Program-made: the position numbers and the translations under genes | Notes under the pieces: generated by a model | The model's database searches: none | The model's input: the letters and a program-made list of their open reading frames with translations, nothing else | What the model was told of the DNA's origin: nothing | Shown: positions 6,628 through 13,678 of the stretch, one piece after another | Numbering within the stretch: position 1 is the stretch's first letter | Layout of the letters: each line of letters starts with the position of its first letter | Assembly (NCBI GenBank): GCA_009838625.1 | Contig: VXRG01000037.1 | Coordinates: forward strand, 14,479-46,748 | Direction of reading: 5' to 3' | Length of the DNA: 32,270 nucleotides | Origin: Caldilineaceae bacterium SB0664_bin_27 | GTDB lineage: Bacteria; Chloroflexota; Anaerolineae; Caldilineales; Caldilineaceae

Positions 6628-8271
6628 TTAGCGCCAGTCATCGACCGACGCTGTGCCGGCGTAGTTGCAGCCCATGATGCGCCAATAGCCGTTCGTCTCG
6701 CCGCCGACGACGACGACGTGGATCTCGTCTTCCTTGTAAATCGGAATCAGTTCATCACTGCCGGCTTTGAGCTTGGTGGCGTAGGGCTCGACTCCATTGA
6801 GCGCATGTGGATAGACATAGTTTTCGATCAGCTGGTAGTCCCAGTAGACACTAGCGGGCATGGTGGCGTTCTCGTACACCCATTGGATCAACTTCTCTTT
6901 GGTATCGAAGCCGCCGCGGTCGATGAACTGCTGCGCGGTGATCGGATCGAGCACGAAGGTGGGGGGGTTGTGCGGGTTGAGGCCGCGCAGCATGTTGCGG
7001 ACATGGTCCTGCCAGTGTTTGGCGCGCAGGCCCAGGTTGAAGGCTGTGGAACGGCAGCCGCCGAAAACGCTAACGGCGCTCTGGTCGGCTTCGAAGCCAT
7101 GCTGGACGTGGAAGGGTACCCACGGGCTGCGCTCTTCGTTTTCGGCGAAAGTCACGCTGTTGTAGGCGTAGTTGTTGCCCTGGGAGCCAAGGTAGGTTTC
7201 TGATGGGACGGAACCGCCCTGGAGGTTCTGCGAAAGCAGACCGAAGGCGCGGCCGATTGTGGCGTTGGCGTGATTGTAGGGCCCCATCGCGCCTGTTCCC
7301 CAGTTCATGTCGATCTCATGGCGGACGGGGCCGTTGACGACGGCCATGGCCGCGGCGGAGCTGGTGGTGCTGGCCCTCGCAGAGGCGCCTGTAGAGGCAA
7401 GCGCCAGAATGACCGGGAAATACTCCGGCTTGGCCCCGGCCATGACGGCGTTGACGGCGACCTTTTCGACTGTGTACTCCCAGGCTTCGCGGGTGGCCGT
7501 GGGACGCATATGTCCGACGACGGTGTCCGGGCTGCGACTGGTGCCCTCCAACATGGCGGCGACTCGCTCCTCTGTTGGGAGGATGAACGGCAGCATGTCG
7601 GTCCAAAGGTTTTCGACGAAGAGTTGGTGCAGGTTTTCTTCCGTGTCCGGCTCGACGAAGCGAGGGGTGGAGCGGTCGAAATTGTGTTGACGGCTCTCCT
7701 CTTCCGACTTTGATCGGGTGAGCGCGGCGATAACTTCGCTCATGAAGGGACGGCCGGTTATGTCGTCAGGGCCATCGACATAAGCTCTCAGCTGGGCCGG
7801 CGAGCGGCCCATCACTGGCTGCGGCACAAAGGCGTGGCGCAGATAGGGGATTCCCTGCTGTAGCGTGGAGGCCTTCACCAGGTCCAGGAAAATCCCGGTC
7901 TGGATGGAGGCTGTTGGGACGTTGTATTCAGTTTCCAGAATAATGCATTGGTCGGCGACCGCCGGCGCGCAGGTACTTCAATGGCCGACGGCCATGACGG
8001 CCCCTGCTCCTTTCTGCTGGATTTCCTGGTAGAGGGATTCGTCGCGCTCGGTGTAGACGCCCGACTTGCGCCGCACTTCTACGTTGATGTCGGGACGGTT
8101 GTCGCTGAACCAGTTGGCCATCTGCTCGACAAGAATATCGCCGTCGTCGAAGCGGCAGTCGACAAGATAGACTGTCTTGCCGGCCAAGTCGTTAACGCGG
8201 GGGGCAAGGTGCTTCTGGTCGATCTGGGGCGGGTAGCCCATTGGGTTGTGGACTTTCAGTTGTGATCCCAT
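6628..8271 (-). CDS. UGSC-family selenoprotein, one gene read through an in-frame UGA (Sec98)
   Basis: Two same-frame open frames (97 codons ending in TGA at 7978-7980, then 6628-7977 with no further stop) join into a 547-aa product. The UGA falls in AVMAVGH-U-STCAPAVAD, giving U98-S-T-C101, a variant of the U-G-S-C redox motif of the UGSC (seleno)protein family. Downstream, ILETEYNVPTASIQT and GIPYLRHAFVPQPV (about 140-153) continue the family pattern, so the sequence after UGA is coding. The C-terminal half (about 260-547; AVNAVMAGAKPEYFPV, VVNGPVRHE, NATIGRAFGLLSQN) recalls the conserved second domain found with this motif. Family members usually have Cys in MAGC; here it is Ala. The start at 8271 has AAAGGAG 7 nt upstream. 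A candidate bSECIS follows the UGA. Translation requires SelA-D elsewhere in the genome. The reaction is unknown; a thiol/selenol redox role is inferred. It lies between a propeller gene and a PhyH gene. Confidence 0.88.
7948..7980 (-). promoter_or_regulatory. Candidate bacterial SECIS element (UGA plus hairpin)
   Basis: Counting the U of UGA as 1, the transcript can fold CGGC (17-20) / GCCG (25-28) around the tetraloop GGUC (21-24). The loop GU falls at nt 22-23, close to where GGU sits in the E. coli fdhF SECIS loop (22-24, from memory). An alternative, GGUC-GCC-GACC (21-31), uses the same bases. The stem is short, and bacterial SECIS elements vary, so this supports but does not prove recoding. 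Confidence 0.55.
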
Positions 8272-8317
8272 GTTTGGCTCCTTTCAGTTCACTGAGGGCA
8301 TGAGAGCTAATCTGTCG

Positions 8318-9961
8318 TCATTCTGACATGGATACGAAAAACTTGAAAGCGAAGAGGCTGACTTCACACAGAGTGAAGCGGATGCGAACGGGTTTGTTCC
8401 AGAGCGAGCGCAGGTCGCTCTTTCCCTGCCAGCGGACCGTGTGCCAGATTTGGTCACGTTCGCCGATTAACGGGTCACAGAGCTCGGCCGAGAATCCTTC
8501 GTAGGGCGTGAGAGTGGGGTCGAGTAGTTCGACCTGCAGATATCCGTAGCTGCAGTCGGCGTTGACTCGCAGAGTATCGCCTTCGAAGACGAACTGCTTT
8601 GTGTAGACCTGGCCGGTTTCGTATTCTGGCACGAGCTTTGCCCAGCCGTCCTCGCGCAGGATCAGACCGCCTACGGCCCGCTTAGGTTCAGGATCAGGCC
8701 GCAACGACTGGCGCGCTTGCCAAGCCTGGCGGCGGCGATCGAACTCCTCCGGCGGATACGATGGCGTTGGCGAACCTTGATTCAGCCAGCTTTGCTTCTG
8801 GGGATTTGCACTGTAGGGGATTACCAGATTCCCGTTGTGGACCAGTTCACCTGCCGGCGTAAAGCAGGCGAAGCCGTAGTCCTGGTCTCCGGGCGAACCG
8901 GTGTCTACCCAGGGTTCGGGGCCGCCGACGCGCTGCCAGCGTTTGCCGTCGCGGCTGGTGTAGAGGCCGAGGCGGCTAAAGGCCTGGTCACGCCAGTTGT
9001 GGCCTTCGCGCTCCTGCCAGAAGGGTTCGGCCATGAATTCGCTGGTGATGCCGATGTAGAGTTCCCCGACTTTGCGCACTGACATATCGTGCATCTCCAG
9101 GTCGGGGGGCAGGTTGGCGTCCCAGTCTGCGGAGAGTACGACCTCTTTGGGTGACCAGTTGATGAAGTCGGCGCTTTCCTGGCGGCCGATCTGGCGTTTG
9201 CGATAGAGGAAGTTCTGGTGGTGGGAGTACTGGCTGTAGCCGATGTAGCGCTGAATGCCTTCGTCCCAGATTATTTTCTGCTCGTGGTGGTGGGGAAGGG
9301 GGGACTCCTCGCTAATGTTGTGCCAGTGGATGCCGTCGGGCGAGGCGTCGACACTGGAGAGGCGGGGACTGCCGGGCGCTCGCTTGGCCGCTGTTTTGGG
9401 GGGCCAGTTTACGAGAAGGTACTTCCGCTCGGGGTCGCTGCGGTCGTGGTTCAGGGCTAGGCCCGACTGGGAGATGTCGGGGTGGACGATGTTGGTAGCA
9501 GTGTGTTCCTGGAATGGGAGGCAGTCATCCCGGAGCGGTTTCTCCCAGTGGAGAGCGTCGTTTGATTCGGCGTAGCAGAGGACTTGGCTGGTGTTGAAGG
9601 GTTCGTTGGCAAGTCCCTGCCAGTACCACATCTTAAACAGGCCATCGTCGGGGTCGTGGACGACGCCGGCGGTGCCCGGGTTGAACTGCACTCGCTCCCA
9701 GGGTAGGTCCGTGAAGTAGAGGAGAGGTTCGGGTGCCTTTTGCGGGGCGCACAACTCTCTCTTGACTCCGTTAAGGTGATCGAGAATGAAGTTGTCAAGA
9801 AACAGCTGCCGGTCCGTCCCGATGTGGGGGAAGTGTACTTTGTAGTCGGGAGGAATGTAAGGGTAGTCCCTGTCGACGGGCCGGCCGCCGCTGAAGATGG
9901 CTTCGGTTTTTTGGTTGATGTCGAGCTGCTCGGTGCGGCTTTTCGGCTCAGGAGTGGACAT
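8318..9961 (-). CDS. Five-bladed propeller glycosidase-like protein, paralogue 2
   Basis: The 547-aa protein is colinear with the one at 2864-4579. Shared marks are RQLFLDNFILD (51-61), FKMWYWQG, CYAESNDALHWEKP, NHDRSDPERKYL, ASPDGIHWH, RQESADFINWSPK, TSRDGKRW, ILREDGWAKL and the C-terminal NADCSYGYLQVELLD...SLWNKPVRIRF. Propeller about 50-400, sandwich about 425-547. This is the GH32/43-type fold seen in many environmental genomes as 'hypothetical' proteins; no substrate is known to me. It has no signal peptide. The Shine-Dalgarno (AAGGGAAT) is about 12 nt upstream of the ATG, a loose fit. It sits 46 bp upstream of the selenoprotein gene and 44 bp downstream of a PhyH gene, within the same transcription unit. 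Confidence 0.75.
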   Translation of the reverse strand: MSTPEPKSRTEQLDINQKTEAIFSGGRPVDRDYPYIPPDYKVHFPHIGTDRQLFLDNFILDHLNGVKRELCAPQKAPEPLLYFTDLPWERVQFNPGTAGVVHDPDDGLFKMWYWQGLANEPFNTSQVLCYAESNDALHWEKPLRDDCLPFQEHTATNIVHPDISQSGLALNHDRSDPERKYLLVNWPPKTAAKRAPGSPRLSSVDASPDGIHWHNISEESPLPHHHEQKIIWDEGIQRYIGYSQYSHHQNFLYRKRQIGRQESADFINWSPKEVVLSADWDANLPPDLEMHDMSVRKVGELYIGITSEFMAEPFWQEREGHNWRDQAFSRLGLYTSRDGKRWQRVGGPEPWVDTGSPGDQDYGFACFTPAGELVHNGNLVIPYSANPQKQSWLNQGSPTPSYPPEEFDRRRQAWQARQSLRPDPEPKRAVGGLILREDGWAKLVPEYETGQVYTKQFVFEGDTLRVNADCSYGYLQVELLDPTLTPYEGFSAELCDPLIGERDQIWHTVRWQGKSDLRSLWNKPVRIRFTLCEVSLFAFKFFVSMSE

Positions 9962-10005
9962 GGCGGCAAGGATTCCCTTTTGACAGAACTGCTAATGATA
10001 TGAAC

Positions 10006-10908
10006 TTAAATCCCCCACTTTTCCCGCATTTCGGCCATGGTCTTGCGGTTTTCGGCCTTGGGAATCTGGTCAGGGTGGGGACCCATGTGGCGTTCGTCGA
10101 CGGGTTCGGAGGAAAGCTGGTAGCGGTTGTCGGTGCTGAGGCGATAGCGGTTGGAGACGTTGTCGAGCGAGCCGTGCAGGAAGTACATGCCGAAGATCAT
10201 GACATCGCCGGCGCGAAACGGCGTGGACGACCACTTGACGCCGAGTATATCGATCAGCTCCAGGGGGTTGCGGCTGAGGTGGCCTTCGGTCATATCGTTG
10301 TGGGCGTCGGCTGCCCCGTAGGTGCGGCGCAAGGCGTCGAGCTTGTTGGAGCCCGGGCAGAAGGCGAGCGGTCCCATCTCTAGTGACAGGTCGTCCAAGG
10401 GGGTCCAGACGGTGTAGAGTTTCTTGGTGCCGGCGCCCATGAAGACGACGTCGTAGTGTGCGCCTGTGCTGTGGCCGCGTCTGACTGCGCGCGGCCATTT
10501 GTGATCCAGGGTTAGCACCGGGCCGCCGAGAAAGGTTTCGAAGAAGGCCATGATGAGATCGGAGTTGACGACGCGCAGGTAGGCGTGCATGTTGACTACA
10601 ACCTCGTTGCGCAGGGCCACGGCCTCATTTTGCGGGCCGATCACACCTTCTGCAGGCGGTGCGTCGGAATCCAGCCCGCCTTGTTCAGACAGGTAGGACA
10701 GTATGTCGGCGCGGGCGGCCATTATTGCGTCTCGATCATAGAAGTCGCGGATCAGCAGATAGCCGTCCTCTTCGATTCGGGCTCGGAGGGCTGTGGTGTC
10801 GCCGGCGATGTCGTTCGCGTCACGAGGCGTAAAAATATTCTGGCCGAAGACAAGCTCGTGGCCGGACATCGTGACCTTCGTCCCGTCTGCAACGTTTGTG
10901 GATTGCAT
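10006..10908 (-). CDS. Phytanoyl-CoA dioxygenase (PhyH) family, second copy
   Basis: The 300-aa Fe(II)/2-oxoglutarate oxygenase has His151-Y-Asp153 (TGAHYDVV), distal His245 (MYFLHGSLDN) and Arg256 (NRYRLSTDNRYQ) as the iron and cosubstrate residues. The N-terminal GYLLIRDFYDRDAI (49-62) is the classic PhyH opening. It is only distantly related to the protein at 5600-6388, so the pair probably acts on different substrates or positions rather than being a recent duplication. AGAGGAG lies about 10 nt upstream of the ATG. It is 47 bp downstream of the Kelch gene and 44 bp upstream of a propeller gene. Cytoplasmic. Family assignment is strong; substrate unknown. Confidence 0.88.
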   Translation of the reverse strand: MQSTNVADGTKVTMSGHELVFGQNIFTPRDANDIAGDTTALRARIEEDGYLLIRDFYDRDAIMAARADILSYLSEQGGLDSDAPPAEGVIGPQNEAVALRNEVVVNMHAYLRVVNSDLIMAFFETFLGGPVLTLDHKWPRAVRRGHSTGAHYDVVFMGAGTKKLYTVWTPLDDLSLEMGPLAFCPGSNKLDALRRTYGAADAHNDMTEGHLSRNPLELIDILGVKWSSTPFRAGDVMIFGMYFLHGSLDNVSNRYRLSTDNRYQLSSEPVDERHMGPHPDQIPKAENRKTMAEMREKWGI

Positions 10909-10955
10909 TGCTTTCAGACTCCTCTCTTCTCTTCGTTCATGGGCATCTGTCGAAG

Positions 10956-12050
10956 TCAGTCGGTGCGGATCTGTCCTGTGAAGACCGTCCCGTAAGTATT
11001 GCCGCGTACGCTGTCGCGCGTCTCGTTGCCGACGAGAAAGGCGCGGTCCTGCCAGACAGCGACCCTGTGCGAGGCGATGCCGTAGGGCAGCGGGTCGAGA
11101 GCCGCCCAGGTTGCTTCTTGTGTGTCGTACGCCCAGACTTCACTGGAGTGGCAGACGAAGTCCAGCTGCGGGACGTGTCCCATGATGTGGACGGAGTTGC
11201 CGTCCGGGGAGACGACCCAGGTCTGGCCGCCGGTGAGTACTATCCAGCGGTCGTCCACTGTGAAGGCATCGGCAACGAAGGCCCGCGGCGGGCGGGGCAG
11301 CTCCTGCCAAGTTCCCGTTGCCAGGTCGCACTCCCAAATTTCGCTGAAAACGACGTGACTGATTCTGTCAGCAGTCAGTTCGCCGGGAGGAAAGATGCGC
11401 AAGGCGTTGTGGGGCTTGGGGTCAGTGACGCCGCCGATGGGGATGTCGTGGCCGCCGACTACGTAGAGTTTGTTGCGGCAGATGCCCATGCCGCACATCC
11501 AACGCGGTTCGCCCGGAAACTGGGCGGCTATCTCCCAGTTGCCTCTGTCGCGGACGTCAAGCCGGTAGATGTTGGGGTCGCCGGTGGCGTGCTCGTGCGG
11601 GTGCCAGTCGGTGCCGAAGGCAGTGTACAGGTGATCGCCGTGGGCGAAGGTGGTCGCGACCATGGCGGGAGAAGGGCGGTCGGGCAGCTTTTCCCATGCG
11701 GTGGCGCCAGCCTGGACGTCGAGGAACCAGACGTCAGCGGTGGCGCGATTGCCGACTGCGCGGCGCCGTCCGCCGACGACGGCCAGGCCGCCTGCGACTG
11801 CTGCACCGGATGTCCAGCCCGGGCCGATCGGTATCGGGGGCAGAGGATACCATTCGTCGATAGGGGCTGAATCGTCCTGCCGGTCGAAGGTGTTGGCCTG
11901 GATTGGCGCGCCGAATCCGTACTCAACTTCTCGCCAGGGGTAGGCCATTCCTCCGGCGACCAGCAGTTGGCCGTCAACAACACCGACGGCGGGCCCTTTG
12001 ATGAGAGCTGGATATATGGGCGCTTCCTGCCAGGCGATTTGCAGTGACAT
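10956..12050 (-). CDS. Kelch-repeat beta-propeller protein
   Basis: This 364-aa protein shows repeated strand-GG motifs typical of Kelch blades at about residues 31-34 (LVAGG), 91-94 (VVGG), 196-200 (YVVGG) and 272-275 (LTGG), each followed by a W-rich turn (WEKLP, WQELP, WAALD). Kelch proteins of this size include N-acetylneuraminate epimerase (NanM) and protein-binding propellers. Unlike NanM it lacks a signal peptide, so it is probably cytoplasmic. Given the sialidase-fold gene at 22076, a sugar mutarotase/epimerase role is possible but not demonstrated. There is no good Shine-Dalgarno, and a possible promoter lies at 12081-12107. It is 47 bp upstream of the PhyH gene. Confidence 0.75.
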   Translation of the reverse strand: MSLQIAWQEAPIYPALIKGPAVGVVDGQLLVAGGMAYPWREVEYGFGAPIQANTFDRQDDSAPIDEWYPLPPIPIGPGWTSGAAVAGGLAVVGGRRRAVGNRATADVWFLDVQAGATAWEKLPDRPSPAMVATTFAHGDHLYTAFGTDWHPHEHATGDPNIYRLDVRDRGNWEIAAQFPGEPRWMCGMGICRNKLYVVGGHDIPIGGVTDPKPHNALRIFPPGELTADRISHVVFSEIWECDLATGTWQELPRPPRAFVADAFTVDDRWIVLTGGQTWVVSPDGNSVHIMGHVPQLDFVCHSSEVWAYDTQEATWAALDPLPYGIASHRVAVWQDRAFLVGNETRDSVRGNTYGTVFTGQIRTD

Positions 12051-12080
12051 CGTAATTGGTACAGTGAGGTTTTACGGAAG

Positions 12081-12107
12081 TTTATACAATCTGGGTGAGG
12101 GGGTCAA
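12081..12107 (-). promoter_or_regulatory. Possible internal promoter before the Kelch gene
   Basis: On the minus strand TTGACC (12107-12102) and TATAAA (12086-12081) are separated by 15 bp, about 30 bp upstream of the Kelch start. The boxes are good but the spacing is short, so this is a tentative internal promoter. Confidence 0.35.
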
Positions 12108-12109
12108 GC

Positions 12110-12155
12110 ATGGCGCCCGGCATAAGGAAGGGAACTGCTCCCGGCGCTTGCTCCT
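12110..12155 (-). other. Imperfect intercistronic hairpin
   Basis: AGCA-TG-GCGCC and, about 30 bp on, GGCGC-T-TGCT form an imperfect stem in the 188-bp gap after the propeller gene ending at 12239. Together with the possible promoter next to it, this may mark a partial transcript boundary. The rest of the gap (12156-12238) shows nothing recognisable. Confidence 0.3.
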
Positions 12156-12238
12156 TTCTGACCAGACTGAACTTCAGGAACGTCACCGGGAATCCCGAGG
12201 AGGCGATACTCGATCTCCTGTTCGTGCTGCCAGTTGAC

Positions 12239-13636
12239 TCAGAATCGAATGGCGTACAGGTCTGCCTTGAAGAGGTCGAATCTGAGGCGGACAGTCTGGC
12301 CCCGCAGATGGCCCAGATCGGCGCTGCCGTTCCAGGTGAAAGGCGCGTCAAGGTGGTCTCCGACAAGCGGCTGGCAGTCTTCAAGGGTGTAGCCCTCGAT
12401 GGTGCGGATGAAGCGTGTGTCGCTGCCGACGTCACCGGGGCTGGAGGAGAGGATCTGGCAGCGCAGGAAGCCCGAGTAAAGGGAATGCGCGTTGACGCGG
12501 ATCGAGTCCGAGTTCAGTTCAAAGGGTACTGTCCAGAAGCCGCCGCGCCCGCGGCTGGAGAGTGAGACGAATCCGTCCTCGCGTACGGAAGCGCGGACCA
12601 GCCCCGACTCGCCCAGGGCGCCCGTTTTCCGTTCGAGCGGTTCGTTGTGCAACCTGCGGTTGACGCCTACATAGGTGGACCACTCTCTGTTACCCGTGGG
12701 AATCACCCCAGCGCAGGCATAGACGGTATTGTATGGTCCCTCTGCAGAGGGCACTGTCTCGATCCAGGGGTCTTGGCCCAGCGGCCTGTGCCAGAACATG
12801 CCGTCGCGGCTGGTGGCCAGATGTACATTCATGGTGTCGGGCGTGCGTTCGTACATGGAGAGCCGCATCAGATGGGCGTCGGTAGCCCCGGGCCAAGGGG
12901 AATAGCCGTTGCAGTAGATATCCAGGTCGGGCGCATCGAGAGGATTGTTCTCAAGGACCGGATGTGAGTCGGGAAAGTGCCGAAAATCGTCAGATAAGGT
13001 CCGGTTGACCCCGCGACGGTTCGAAATCCCATCCATCTGGCGGGTGTAGAGTACATACTTGCCCAGTTCGGCATCATGGAGGGCGATGTTCTGGGTGTCA
13101 GCATGCTGGTGCTCCATCAGAGGCCGGGGCAGGGGCGTCCAGTGGAGGCCGTCGGCGGAAACGGCGCCGAGGACTTTGCGTTCGGTCTCGGTCCAGTGAC
13201 AGCTGACCATTTTGTAGCGTTCGGACTCTTCGGCGACGGGATCGATGAAGATGCCGTGGCCATGACGGTTAATGTCGATCAGGTTGTTGTCGGTCGATCC
13301 GTTCCACTCTTGCAGGCCAAGGTTGGGTTTAAGCCAGGCAGCGCCGTCGTTCGACTCGGCGTAGCCGATGCCGCCGCCGTTTTCGTACCAGCACCGGAGC
13401 GTACCTCCATCCTCGAGGAACGTCGAATACGGTGATATGTACCCCTGTTCCCAAGGGCGATCAGCAGCGATCGCCAACCCATGGTCTACTGTGGGCTCGT
13501 GGACTTTGAGCGTGATCCCATGCGGGACGCTCCAGCCCTCTGTGATTGCCCCACCCCACTGGGTGCCGTAGCCAGGTTCTACGCCCATCCAATCGACAAA
13601 CACCCATTTACCGCGTCCAAGCCCCCAGTTTCTCAC
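12239..13636 (-). CDS. Five-bladed propeller glycosidase-like protein, divergent paralogue 3
   Basis: The 465-aa protein shares the layout of the other two propeller proteins but is shorter at the N-terminus and more diverged. It has KWVFVDWMGVEPG near the start, LRCWYENGGGIGYAESNDGAAW, SADGLHWTPL, TSRDGMFWHRP, SVREDGFVSL and a C-terminal sandwich with RVNAHSLYSGFLRC, LEDCQPL and QTVRLRFDLFKADLYAIRF. The initiator is GTG at 13636 with AAAGGAGAT seven nucleotides upstream, a strong site. No signal peptide. The fold implies glycan or glycoside binding or cleavage. It follows the LamG gene by 42 bp and precedes the Kelch gene by 188 bp. Confidence 0.72.
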   Translation of the reverse strand: MRNWGLGRGKWVFVDWMGVEPGYGTQWGGAITEGWSVPHGITLKVHEPTVDHGLAIAADRPWEQGYISPYSTFLEDGGTLRCWYENGGGIGYAESNDGAAWLKPNLGLQEWNGSTDNNLIDINRHGHGIFIDPVAEESERYKMVSCHWTETERKVLGAVSADGLHWTPLPRPLMEHQHADTQNIALHDAELGKYVLYTRQMDGISNRRGVNRTLSDDFRHFPDSHPVLENNPLDAPDLDIYCNGYSPWPGATDAHLMRLSMYERTPDTMNVHLATSRDGMFWHRPLGQDPWIETVPSAEGPYNTVYACAGVIPTGNREWSTYVGVNRRLHNEPLERKTGALGESGLVRASVREDGFVSLSSRGRGGFWTVPFELNSDSIRVNAHSLYSGFLRCQILSSSPGDVGSDTRFIRTIEGYTLEDCQPLVGDHLDAPFTWNGSADLGHLRGQTVRLRFDLFKADLYAIRF

Positions 13637-13678
13637 GATTTATCTCCTTTTTTGGACCGAAATCTGTTATCGAAAGGA

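Noticed and set aside
6628..7878. Independent 416-aa gene starting at GTG 7878
   Set aside because: The same frame is open upstream to the UGA with family-consistent residues (STCAPAVAD..., VPTASIQT), and no Shine-Dalgarno precedes GTG 7878. It is the C-terminal part of the selenoprotein.
10896..11870. 324-aa plus-strand open frame
   Set aside because: It is antisense to the Kelch gene, where GG-containing blades are evident on the minus strand; shadow composition.
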